Assembly: GCA_033782935.1 (NCBI GenBank)
Contig: JAWQEG010000283.1
Coordinates: forward strand, 558,001 to 622,000
Length of the DNA: 64,000 bases
Source of the DNA: Petrolisthes cinctipes
Taxonomy: Eukaryota; Arthropoda; Malacostraca; Decapoda; Porcellanidae
Direction: 5' to 3'
The notes under the pieces are model-generated. The model made no database searches. It worked only from the letters and a program-made list of their open reading frames with translations, and was not told where the DNA came from. Of this stretch, positions 1 to 12,689 are shown in pieces (position 1 is the stretch's first letter; each line of letters opens with the position of its first letter). The position numbers and the translations under genes are program-made.

Positions 1-3000
1 TTTTGGGTCCCAGAAGCGATCTGTACATGCCTACTCAGTGCTAGAATGTTTTCAAAATATAGGCTCAAATCATGCTCAAAATCAATATTTTAGGTGCTCA
101 AAAGTCGATATGTGCATGCATCTTCTGTACTTGTTTATATCTCAAATTCAGGCTCAAAACACCCGAAAATTCGATATTTTGGGGTCCCTGATGCGATCTG
201 TACATGCCTACTCAGGGCTAGAATGTTTTCAAAATATAGGCTCAAAACATCCTCAAAATCGATATTTTAGGTGCCCAAAAGTCGATATGTGCATGCATCT
301 CCTGTATTCGTTTATATCTCAAATTCAGGCTCAAAACACCCGAAAATTCGATATTTTGGGGTCCCATACGCGATCTGTACATGCCTACTCAGTGCTAGAA
401 TATTTTCAAAATATAGGCTAAAAACATGCTAAAAATCGATATTTTAGGTGCGTAAAGGCGATATCTCAAATTCAGTCCCAAAACACCCGAAAATTCAATA
501 TTTAGGAGTCCCAGAAGGGATCTGTACATGCCTACTCCGTGTTAGAGTATTTTCAAAATACATGCCCCAAAACATACAGAAAATCGATCTTTATGGTGCC
601 CAAAAGTCGATATGTGCATGCATCTTCTGTACCCGTTTATATCACAAATTCTGGCCCTAAACACCCGAAAATTCGATATTTTGGGGTCCCAGAAGCGATC
701 TGTACATGCCTAGTCAGTGCTAGAATATTTTCAAAATATAGGCTCAAAACATGCTAAAAATCGATATTTTAGGTGCGTAAAGGCGATATCTCAAATTCAG
801 GCCCAAAACACCCGAAAATTCGATATTTAGGGGTCCCAAAAGCGATCTGTACATGCCTACTCCGTGTTAGAGTATTTTCAAAATACAGGCCAAAAACATA
901 CTGAAAATCGATCTTTTAGGTGCCCAAAAGTCGATATGTGCATGCATCTTCTGTACCCGTTAATATCTCAAATTCTGGCCCTAAACACCCGAAAATTCGA
1001 TATTTTTGGGTCCCAGAAGCGATCTGTACATGCCTACTCAGTGCTAGAATGTTTTCAAAATATAGGCTCAAATCATGCTCAAAATCAATATTTTAGGTGC
1101 TCAAAAGTCGATATGTGCATGCATCTTCTGTACTTGTTTATATCTCAAATTCAGGCTCAAAACACCCGAAAATTCGATATTTTGGGGTCCCTGAAGCGAT
1201 CTGTACATGCCTACTCAGTGCTAGAATGTTTTCAAAATATAGGCTCAAAACATCCTCAAAATCGATATTTTAGATGCCCAAAAGTCGATATGTGCATGCA
1301 TCTTCTGTACCCGTTTATATCTCAAATTCTGGCCCTAAACACCCGAAAATTCAATATATTGGGGTCCCAGACGCGATTTGTACATGCCTACTCAGTGCTA
1401 GAATATTATCAAAATATAGGCTAAAAACATGATAAAATTCGATATTTTAGGTGCCAAAAAGTCGATATCTCAAATTCAGTCCCAAAACACCCGAAAATTC
1501 GATATTTAGGGGTCCCCGAAGTGATCTGTACATGCCTACTCCGTGTTAGAGTATTTTAAAAATACAGGCCAAAAACATACTGAAAATCGATCTTTTAGGT
1601 GCCCAAAAGTCGATATGTGCATGCATCTTCTGTACCCGTTTATATCTCAAATTCTGGCCCTAAACACCCAAAAATTCGATATTTTTGGGTCCCAGAAGCG
1701 ATCTGTACATGCCTACTCAGTGCTAGAATGTTTTCAAAATATAGGCTCAAAACATGCTCAAAATCGATATTTTAGGTGCCCAAAAGTCGATATGTGCATG
1801 CATCTTCTGTACTCGTTTATATCTCAAATTCAAGCTCAAAACACCCGAAAATTCGATATTTTGGGGTCCCAGAAGCGATCTGTACATGCCTACTCAGTGC
1901 TAGAATATTTTCAAAATATAGGCTAAAAACATGCTAAAAATCGATATTTTAGGTGCCCAAAAGTCGATATGTGCATGCATCTCCTGTATTCGTTTAAATC
2001 TCAAATTCAGGCTCAAAACACCCGAAAATTCGATATTTTGGGGTCCCATACGCGATCTGTACATGCCTACTCAGTGCTAGAATATTTTCAAAATATAGGC
2101 TAAAAACATGCTAAAAATCGATATTTTAGGTGCGTAAAGGCGATATCTCAAATTCAGTCCCAAAACACCCGAAAATTCAATATTTAGGAGTTCCAGAAGG
2201 GATCTGTACATGCCTACTCCGTGTTAGACTATTTTCAAATTACATGCCCCAAAACATACAGAAAATCGATCTTTATGGTGCCCAAAATTCGATATGTGCA
2301 TACATCTTCTGTACCCGTTTATATCACAAATTCTGGCCCTAAACACCCGAAAATTCGATATTTTGGGGTCCCAGAAGCGATCTGTACATGCCTAGTCAGT
2401 GCTAGAATATTTTCAAAATATAGGCTCAAAACATGCTAAAAATCGATATTTTAGGTGCGTAAAGGCGATATCTCAAATTCAGGCCCAAAACACCCAAAAA
2501 TTCGATATTATGGGGTCCCAGAAGCGATCTGTACATGCCCACTCCGTGTTAGAGTATTTACAAAATACAGGCCCAAAACATGCTCAAAATCGATATTTTA
2601 GGTGCCCAAAAGTCGATATGTACATGCATCTTCTGTACTCGTTTATATCTCAAATTCAGGCTCAAAACACACGAAAATTCGATATTTTGGGGTCCCAGAA
2701 GCGATCTGTACATGCCTACTCAGTGCTAGAATATTTTCAAAATATAAACTCAAAACATGCTAAAAATCGATATTTTAGGTGCGTAAAGGCGATATCTCAA
2801 ATTCAGGCCCAAAACACCCGAAAATTCGATATTTTTGGGGTCCCAGAAGCGATCTGTACATGCCTACTCCGTGTTAGAGTATTTTCAAAATACATGCCCA
2901 AAACATGCTCAAAATCGATATTTTAGATTCCCAAAGTCAATATGTGCACGTATCTTCAGTACCCGTTTATATCTCAAATTCAGGCTCAAAACACCCGAAA

Positions 3001-3985
3001 ATTCAATATTTTGGGGTCCCAGAAGCAATCTGTACATGCCTACTCAGTGCTGGAATATTTTCAAAATATAGGCTAAAAAAACATGCTAAAAATCGATATT
3101 TTAGGTGCCAAAAAGTCGATATCTCAAATTCAGTCCCAAAACACCCGAAAATTCGATATTTAGGGGTCCCAAAAGCGATCTGTACATGCCTACTCCGTGT
3201 TAGAGTATTTACAAAATATAGGCCCAAAACATGCTGAAAATCGATATTTTTGGTGCCCAAAGTCAATATGTGTATGCATCTTCTATACTCGTTTATATCT
3301 CAATTTCTGGCTCAAAACACCCGAAAATTCGATATTTTTGGGTCCCAGAAGCGATCTGTACATGCCTACTCAGTGCTAGAATGTTTTCAAAATATAGACT
3401 CAAAACATCCTCAAAATCGATATTTTAGGTGCCCAAAAGTCGATATGTGCATGCATCTCCTGTACTCGTTTATATCTCAAATTCAGGCTCAAAACACCCG
3501 AAAATTCGATATTTTGGGGTCCCAGACGCGATCTGTACATGCCTACTCAGTTCTAGAATATTTTCAAAATATAGGCTAAAAACATGATAAAAATCGATAT
3601 TTTAGGTGCGTAAAGGCGATATCTCAAATTCAGGCCCAAAACACCCGAAAATTCGATATTATGGGGTCCCAGAAGCGATCTGTACATGCCTACTCCGTGT
3701 TAGAGTATTTACAAAATACAGGCCAAAAACATACTGAAAATCGATCCTTTAGTTGCCCAAATGTCGATATGTGCATGCATCTTCTGTACCCGTTTATATC
3801 TCAAATTCTGGCCCTAAACACCCGAAAATTCAATATATTGGGGTCCCAAAAGCAATCTGGACATGCCTACTCAGTGCTAGAATATTATCAAAATATAGGC
3901 TAAAAACATGATAAAATTCGATATTTTAGGTGCCAAAAAGTCGATATCTCAAATTCAGTCCCAAAACACCCGAAAATTCGATATT
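1..3985 (+). repeat. Irregular satellite mosaic at the left edge
   Basis: Long and short monomers follow one another without a clean tandem HOR. By eye there are three partial relationships: 1-260 resembles 1,004-1,263 (offset 1,003 bp, six monomers); about 280-790 resembles 1,962-2,472 (offset 1,682 bp, ten monomers); about 1,290-1,957 resembles 3,769-4,436 (offset 2,479 bp, about fifteen monomers). The overlapping, broken relationships and the higher divergence suggest an older part of the array, reshuffled many times. Nothing other than satellite is present. Confidence 0.85.
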
Positions 3986-6138
3986 TAGGGGTCCCCGAAG
4001 CGATCTGTACATGCCTACTCCGTGTTAGAGTATTTTAAAAATACAGGCCAAAAACATACTGAAAATCGATCTTTTAGGTGCCCAAAAGTCGATATGTGCA
4101 TGCATCTTCTGTACCCGTTTATATCTCAAATTCTGGCCCTAAACACCCAAAAATTCGATATTTTTGGGTCCCAGAAGCGATCTGTACATGCCTACTCAGT
4201 GCTAGAATGTTTTCAAAATATAGGCTCAAAACATGCTCAAAATCGATTTTTTAGGTGTCCAAAAGTCGATATGTGCATGCATCTTCTGTACTCGTTTATA
4301 TCTCAAATTCAAGCTCAAAACACCCGAAAATTCGATATTTTGGGGTCCCAGAAGCGATCTGTACATGCCTACTCAGTGCTAGAATATTTTTAAAATATAG
4401 GCTAAAAACATGCTAAAAATCGATATTTTAGGTGCGTAAAGGCGATATCTCAAATTCAGGCACAAAACACCCAAAAATTCGATGTTATGGGGTCCCAGAA
4501 GCGATCTGTACATGCCTACTCCGTGTTAGAGTATTTACAAAATACAGGCCCAAAACATGCTCAAAATCGATGTTTTAGGTGCCCAAAAGTCGATATGTGC
4601 ATGCATCTTCTGTACCCGTTTATATCTCAAATTCTGGCTCAAAACACCCGAAAATTCAATATTTTGGGGTACCAGAAGCAGTCTGTACATGCCTACTCAG
4701 TGCTAGAATATTTTCAAAATATAGGCTAAAAACATGCTAAAAATCGATATTTTAGGTGCCAAAAAGTCGATATCTCAAATTCTGACCCTAAACACCCGAA
4801 AATTCGATATTTAGGGGTCCCAAAAGCGATCTGTACATGCCTACTCCGTGTTAGAGTATTTACAAAATATAGGCCCAAAACATGCTGAAAATCGATATTT
4901 TTGGTGCCCAAAGTCAATATGTGTATGCATCTTCTATACTCGTTTATATCTCAAATTCTGGCTCAAAACACCCGAAAATTCGATATTTTGGGGTCCCAGA
5001 AGCGATTTGTACATGCCTACTCAGTGCTAGAATGTTTTCAAAATATAGGCTCAAAACATGCTCAAAATCGATATTTTAGGTGCCCAAAAGTCGATATGTG
5101 CATGCATCTTCTGTACTCGTTTATATCTCAAATTCAAGCTCAAAACACCCGAAAATTCGATATTTTGGTGTCCCAGAAGCGATCTGTACATGCCTACTCA
5201 GTGCTAGAATATTTTCAAAATATAGGCTAAAAACATGCTAAAAATCGATATTTTAGGTGCCAAAAAGTCGATATCTCAAATTCAGTCCCAAAACACCCGA
5301 AAATTCGATATTTAGGGGTCCCAGAAGCGATCTGTACATGCCTACTCCGTGTTAGAGTATTTTCAAAATACAGGCCAAAAACATACTGAAAATCGATCTT
5401 TTAGGTGCCCAAAAGTCGATATGTGCATGCATCTTCTGTACCCGTTTATATCTCAAATTCTGGCCCTAAACACCCAAAAATTCGATATTTTTGGGTCCCA
5501 GAAGCGATCTGTACATGCCTACTCAGTGCTAGAATGTTTTCAAAATATAGGCTCAAAACATGCTCAAAATCGATATTTTAGGTGCCCAAAAGTCGATATG
5601 TGCATGCATCTTCTGTACTCGTTTATATCTCAAATTCAAGCTCAAAACACCCGAAAATTCGATATTTTGGGGTCCCAGAAGCGATCTGTACATGCCTACT
5701 CAGTGCTAGAATATTTTCAAAATATAGGCTAAAAACATGCTAAAAATCGATATTTTAGGTGCGTAAAGGCGATATCTCAAATTCAGGCACAAAACACCAA
5801 AAAATTCGATATTATGGGGTCCCAGAAGCGATCTGTACATGCCTACTCCGTGTTAGAGTATTTACAAAATACAGGCCCAAAACATGCTCAAAATCGATGT
5901 TTTAGGTGCCCAAAAGTCGATATGTGCATGCATCTTCTGTACCCGTTTATATCTCAAATTCTGGCTCAAAAAACCCGAAAATTCAATATTTTGGGGTACC
6001 AGAAGCAAACTGTACATGCCTACTCAGTGCTAGAATATTTTCAAAATATAGGCTAAAAACATGCTAAAAATCGATATTTTAGGTGCCAAAAAGTCGATAT
6101 CTCAAATTCTGGCCCTAAACACCCGAAAATTCGATATT
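3986..6138 (+). repeat. HOR of 1,327 bp (8-mer), about 1.6 copies
   Basis: Monomer lengths from 3,986 are 177,177,147,177,148,176,177,148, which sum to 1,327. The order restarts at 5,313 and continues for five monomers. After about 6,138 the next unit begins TTGGGG instead of TAGGGG and the match is lost. Copies differ by scattered substitutions, for example CCCCGAAGC versus CCCAGAAGC near 3,990 and 5,317. Confidence 0.85.
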
Positions 6139-7734
6139 TTGGGGTCCCAGAAGCGATCTGTACATGCCTACTCCGTGTTAGAGTATTTTCAAAATTCAGG
6201 CCCAAAACATGCTGAAAATCGAAATTTTTTTTGCCCAAAGTCAATATGTGTATGAATCTTCTATACTCGTTTATATCTCAAATTCAGGCTCAAAACACCC
6301 GAAAATTCGATATTTAGGGGTCCCAGAAGCGATCTGTACATGCCTACTCCGTGTTAGAGTATTTTCAAAATATAGGCCAAAAGCATACTGAAAATCGGTC
6401 TTTTAGGTGCCCAAAAGTCGATATGTGCATGCATATTCTGTACCCGTTTATATCTCAAATTCTGTCCTTAAACACCCGAAAATTCGATATTTTGGGGTCC
6501 CAGAAGCGAACTGTACATGCCTACTCCGTGTTAGAGTATTTTCAAAATTCAGGCCCAAAACATGCTGAAAATCGATATTTTTGGTGCCCAAAGTCAATAT
6601 GTGTATGCATCTTCTATACTCGTTTATATCTCAAATTCAGGCTCAAAACACCCGAAAATTCGATATTTTGGTGTCCCAGAAGCGATCTGTACATGCCTAC
6701 TCAGTGCTAGAATATTTTCAAAATATAGGCTAAAAACATGCTAAAAATCGATATTTTAGATGCGTAGAGGCAATATCTCAAATTCAGGCCCATAACACCC
6801 GAAAATTCGATATTATGGGGTCCCAGAAGCGATCTGTACATGCCTACTTCGTGTTAGAGTTTTTACAAAATACAGGCCCAAATCATGCTCAAAATCGATG
6901 TTTTATGTGCCCAAAAGTCGATATGTGCATGCATCTACAGTACCCGTTTATATCTCAAATTCAGGCTCAAAACACCCGAAAATTCGATATTTTGGGGTCC
7001 CAGAAGCGATCTGTACATGCCTACTCCGTGTTAGAGTATTTTTAAAAATACATGCCCAAAACATGCTGAAAATCGATATTTTAGATGCCCAAAGTCAATA
7101 TGTGCACGTATCTTCTGTTCCCGTTTATATCTCAAATTCAGACTCAAAACACCCGAAAATTCAATATTTTGGGGTCCCAGAAGCAATCTGTACATGCCTG
7201 CTCAGTGCTAGAATATTTTAAAAATATAGGCTAAAAACATGCTAAAAATCGATATTTTAGGTGCCAAAAAGTCGATATCTCAAATTCAGTCCCAAAACAC
7301 CCGAAAATTCGATATTTAGGGGTCCCAGAAGCAATCTGTACATGCCTACTCCGTGTTAGAGTATTTTCAAAATACAGGCCAAAAACATACTGAAAATCGA
7401 TCTTTTAGGTGCCCAAAAGTCGATATGTGCATGAATCTTCTGTACCCGTTTATATCTCAAATTCTGGCCCTAAACACCCAAAAATTCGATATTCTTGGGC
7501 ACTAGAAGCGATCTGTACATGCCTACTCCGTGTTAGAGTATTTTCAAAATTCAGGCCCTTAACATGCTGAAAATCGATATTTTTGGTGCCCAAAGTCAAT
7601 ATGTGTATGCATCTTCTATACTCGTTTATATCTCAAATTCATGCTCAAAACACCCGAAAATTCGATATTTTGGGGTCCCGGAAGCGATCTGTACATGCCT
7701 AGTCAGTGCTAGAATGTTTTCAAAACATAGGCTC

Positions 7735-8640
7735 AAAACATGCTCAAAATCGATATTTTAGGTGCCCAAAAGTCGATATGAGCAAGCATCTTCTGTACTC
7801 GTTTATATCTCACAATTCGGCTCAAAACACCCGAAAATTCGATATTTTGGGGTCCGTGAAGCAAAATGTACATGCCTACTGAGTGCTAGAATATTTTCAA
7901 AATATAGGCTCAAAACATGCTAAAAATCGATATTTTAGGTGCGTAAAGGCGATACCTCAAATTCAAGCCCAAAACACCCGAAAATTCGATATTATGGGGT
8001 CCCAGAAGCGATCTGTATATGCCTACTCCGTGTTAAAGTATTTTCAATATACATGCCCAAAACATGCTGAAAATCGATATTTTAGAAGCCCAAAGTCAAT
8101 ATATGTCCATGTATCTTCTGTACCCGTTTATATCTCAAATTCAGGCTCAAAACCCCCGAAAATTCAATATTTTGGGGTCCCAGAAGTAATCTGTACATGC
8201 CTACTTAGTGCTAGAAAATTTTCAAAATATAGGCTAAAAACATGCTGAAAATCGATATTTTAGGTGCCAAAAAGTCGCTATCTCAAATTAAGGCCCAAAA
8301 CACCCGAAAATTCGATATTTAGGGGTCCCAAAAGGGATCTGTACATGCCTACTCCGTGTTAGAGTATTTTCAAAATACAGGCCAAAAACATACTGAAAAT
8401 CGATCTTTTAGGTGCCCAAAAGTCGATATGTGCATGCATCTTCTGTACCTGTTTATATCTCAAATTCTGGCCCTAAACACCCGAAAATTCGATATTTTGG
8501 GGTCCCAGAAGCGATCTGTACATGCCTATACAGTGCTAGAATGTTTTCAAAATATAGGCTCAAAACATGCTAAAAATCGATATTTTAGGTGCGTAAAGGC
8601 GATATCTCAAATTCAGGCCCAAAACATCCGAAAATTCGAT
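7735..8640 (+). repeat. Dispersed duplication, left copy (about 905 bp)
   Basis: Matches 11,218-12,121 at an offset of 3,483 bp that falls to 3,481 bp after a 2 bp insertion near 8,100. Rare shared variants tie them together: AAGCAAAATGTACATGCC, CTACTGAGTGCTA, GATACCTCAAATTCA, TTTTCAATATACATGCCC and AAAACCCCCGAAAATTC. These are found together nowhere else that I saw. Confidence 0.85.
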
Positions 8641-11217
8641 ATTATGGGGTCCCAGAAGCGATCTGTACATGCCTACTCCGTGTTAGAGTATTTACAAAAT
8701 ACAGGCCAAAAACATACTGAAAATCGATCCTTTAGTTGCCCAAAAGTCAAAATGTGCATGCATCTTCTGTACCCGTTTATATCGCAAATTCTGTCCCTAA
8801 ACACCCGAAAATTCAATATATTGGGGTCAGAAAAGCAATCTGTACATGCCTACTCAGTGCTAGAATATTATCAAAATATAGGCTAAAAACATGCTAAAAA
8901 TCGATATTTTAGGTGCCAAAAAGTCGATATCTCAAATTCAGTCCCAAAACACCCGAAAATTCGATATTTAGGAGTCCCAGAAGGGATCTCTACATGCCTA
9001 CTCCGTGTTAGAGTATTTTCAAAAATACATGCCCCAAAACATACAGAAAATCGATCTTTTAGGTGCCCAAAAGTCGATATGTGCATGCATCTTCTGTACC
9101 CGTTTATATCACAAATTCTTGCCCTAAACACCCGAAAATTCGATATTTTGGGGTCCCAGAAGCGATCTGTACATGCCTACTCAGTGCTAGAATATTTTCA
9201 AAATATAGGCTCAAAACATGCTAAAAATCGATATTTTAGGTGCATAAAGGCGATATCTCAAATTCAGGCCCAAAACACCCAAAAATTCGATATTATGGGG
9301 TCCGAGAAGCGATCTGTACATGCCTACTCCGTGTTAGAGTATTTACAAAATACAGGCCCAAAACATGCTCAAAATCGATGTTTTAGGTGCCCAAAAGTCG
9401 ATATGTGCATGCATCTTCAGTACCCGTTTATATCTCAAATTCAGGCTCAAAACACCCGAAAATTCGATATTTTGGGGTCCCAGAAGCGATCTGTACATGC
9501 CTACTCCGTGTTAGAGTATTTTCAAAATACATGCCCAAAACATGCTGAAAATCGATATTTTAGATGCCCAAAGTCAATATGTGCATGTATCTTCTGTACC
9601 CGATTATATCTCAAATTCAGGCTCAAAACACCCGAAAATTCAATATTTTGGGGTCCCAGAAGCAATCTGTACAGGCCTACTCAGTGCTAGAATATTTTCA
9701 AAATATAGGCTAAAAACATCATAAAAATCGATCTTTTTGGTGCCAAAAAGTCGATATCTCAAATTCAGTCCCAAAACACCCGAAAATTCGATATTTAGGG
9801 GTCCCCGAAGCGATCTGTACATGCCTACTCCGTGTTAGAGTATTTTCAAAATGCAGGCCAAAAACATACTGAAAATCAATCTTTTAGGTGCCCAAAAGTC
9901 GATATGTGCATGCATCTTCTGTACCCGTTTATATCTCAAATTCTGGCCCTAAACACCCAAAAATTCGGTATTTTTGGGTCCCAGAAGCGATCTGTACATG
10001 CCTACTCAGTGCTAGAATGTTTTCAAAATATAGGCTCAAAACATGCTCAAAATCGATATTTTAGGTGCCCAAAAGTCGATATGTGCATGCATCTTCTGTA
10101 CTCGTTTATATCTCAAATTCAAGCTCAAAACACCCGAAAATTCGATATTTTGTGGTCCCAGAAGCGATCTGTACATGCCTACTCAGTGCTAGAATATTTT
10201 CAAAATATAGGCTAAAAACATGCTAAAAATCGATCTTTTAGGTGCCAAAAAGTCGATATCTCAAATTCAGTCCCAAAACACCCGAAACTTCGATATTTAG
10301 GGGTCCCAGAAGCGATCTGTACATGCCTACTCAGTGCTAGAATGTTTTCAAAATATAGGCTCAAAACATGCTCAAAATCAATATTTTAGGTGCCCAAAAG
10401 TCGATATGTGCATGCATCTTCTGTACCCGTTTATATCTCATATTCTGGCTCAAAACACCAGAAAATTCAATATTTTGGGGTCCCAGAAGCAATCTGTACA
10501 TGCCTACTCAGTGCTAGAATATTTTCAAAATATAGGCTAAAAACATGCTAAAAATCGATATTTTAGGTGCCAAAAAGTCGATATCTCAAATTCAGTCCCA
10601 AAACACCCGAAAACTCGATATTTAGGGGTCCCAGAAGGGATCTGTACATGCCTACTCCGTGTTAGAGTATTTTCAAAATATAGGCCAAAAGCATACTGAA
10701 AATCGATCTCTTAGGTGCCCAAAAGTCGATATGTGCATGCATCTTCTGTACCCGTTTATATCTCAAATTCTGGCCGTAAACACCCGAAAATTCGATATTT
10801 TGAGGTCCCAGAAGCGAACTGTACATGCCTACTCCGTGTTAGAGTATTTTCAAAATTCAGGCCCAAAACATGCTGAAAATCGAAATTTTTTTTGCCCAAA
10901 GTCAATATGTGTATGCATCTTCTATACTCGTTTATATCTCAAATTCAGGCTCAAAACACCCGAAAATTCGATATTTAGGGGTCCCAGAAGCGATCTGTAC
11001 ATGCCTACTCCGTGTTAGAGTATTTTCAAAATATAGGCCAAAATCATACTGAAAATCGATCTTTTAGGTGCCCAAAAGTCGATATGCGCATGCATCTTCT
11101 GTACCCGTTTATATCTCAAATTCTGGCCCTAAACACCCGAAAATTCGATATTTTGGGGTCCCAGAAGCAATCTGTACATGCCTACTCCGTGTTAGAGTAT
11201 TTTCAAAATACATGCCC

Positions 11218-12121
11218 AAAACATGCTCAAAATCGATATTTTAGGTGCCCAAAAGACGATATGAGCATGCATCTTCTGTACTCGTTTATATCTCAAATTC
11301 AGGCTCAAAACACCCGAAAATTCGATATTTTGGGGTCCCAGAAGCAAAATGTACATGCCTACTGAGTGCTAAAATATTTTCAAAATATAGGCTCAAAACA
11401 TGCTAAAAATCGATATTTTAGGTGCGTAAAGGCGATACCTCAAATTCAGGCCCAAAACACCCGAAAATTCGATATTATGGGGTCCCAGAAGCGATCTGTA
11501 CATGCCTACTCCGTGTTAAAGTATTTTCAATATACATGCCCAAAACATGCTGAAAATCGATATTTTAGAAGCCCAAAGTCAATATGTCCATGTATCTTCT
11601 GTACCCGTTTATATCTAAAATTCAGGCTCAAAACCCCCGAAAATTCAATATTTTGGGGTCCCAGAAGTAATCTGTACATGCCTACTCAGTGCTAGAATAT
11701 TTTCAAAATATAGGCTAAAAACATGCTGAAAATCGATATTTTAGGTGCCAAAAAGTCGCTATCTCAAATTAAGGCCCAAAACACCCGAAATTTCGATATT
11801 TAGGGGTCCCAAAAGGGATCTGTACATGCTTACTCCGTGTTAGAGTATTTTCAAAATACAGGCCAAAAACATACTGAAAATCGATCTTTTAGGTGCCCAA
11901 AAGTCGATATGTGCATGCATCTTCTGTACCTGTTTATATCTCAAATTCTGGCCCTAAACACCCGAAAATTCGATATTTTGGGGTCCCAGAAGCGATCTGT
12001 ACATGCCTATCCAGTGCTAGAATGTTTTCAAAATATAGGCTCAAAACATGCTAAAAATCGATATTTTAGGTGCGTAAAGGCGATATCGCAAATTCAGGCC
12101 CAAAACACCCGAAAATTCGAT
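11218..12121 (+). repeat. Dispersed duplication, right copy (about 905 bp)
   Basis: Partner of the block at 7,735-8,640. It ends where the next unit reads TTTTGGGG instead of TTATGGGG. The intervening DNA of about 2.6 kb is unrelated at HOR level, so this is not a simple tandem pair. It may be the remnant of a longer HOR of about 3.48 kb. Confidence 0.85.
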
Positions 12122-12689
12122 ATTTTGGGGTCCCAGAAGCGATCTGTTAATGCCTACTCCGTGTTAGAATATTTTCAAAATACAGGCCCAAAACATGCTC
12201 AAAATCGATGTTTTAGGTGCCCAAAAGTCGATATGTGCATGCATCTTCAGTACCCGTTTAAATCTTAAATTCAGTCTCAAAACACCCGAAAATTCGATAT
12301 TTTGGGGTCCCAGAAGCGATCTGTACATGCCTACTCCGTGTTAGAGTATTTTCAAAATACATGCCCAAAACATGATGAAAATCGATATTTTAGATGCCCA
12401 AAGTCAATATGTGCACGTATCTTTTGTACCCGTTTATATCTCAAATTCAGGCTCAAAACACCCGAAAATTCGATATTTTGGGGTCCCTGAAGCAATCTGT
12501 ACATGCCTACTCAGTGCTAGAATATTTTCAAAATATAGGCTAAAAACATGCAAAAATCGATAATTTAGGTGCCAAAAAGTCGATATCTCAAATTAAGTCC
12601 CAAAACACCCGAAAATTCAATATTTAGGGGTCCCAGAAGCGATCTGTACATGCCTACTCAGTGCTAGAATGTTTTCAAAATATAGGCTC

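Larger units (their letters stand above)
6139..12689 (+). repeat. Irregular satellite with dispersed partial duplications
   Basis: Continuous monomers without a regular HOR. Two dispersed duplications stand out. One is about 6,100-6,540 against 10,760-11,200 (offset 4,661 bp), marked by the unusual GAAATTTTTTTTGCCC at about 6,220 and 10,880. The other is 7,735-8,640 against 11,218-12,121. Small length variants such as the extra AT in CAATATATGTCC near 8,100 break the frame. Nothing other than satellite is present. Confidence 0.85.

Noticed and set aside
3003..3266. Reverse-strand open frames of 60-87 codons (also 8,883-9,131, 13,185-13,448, 14,660-14,923 and others)
   Set aside because: They are the complement of the same satellite, repeat with the same periods and have no independent coding signal.
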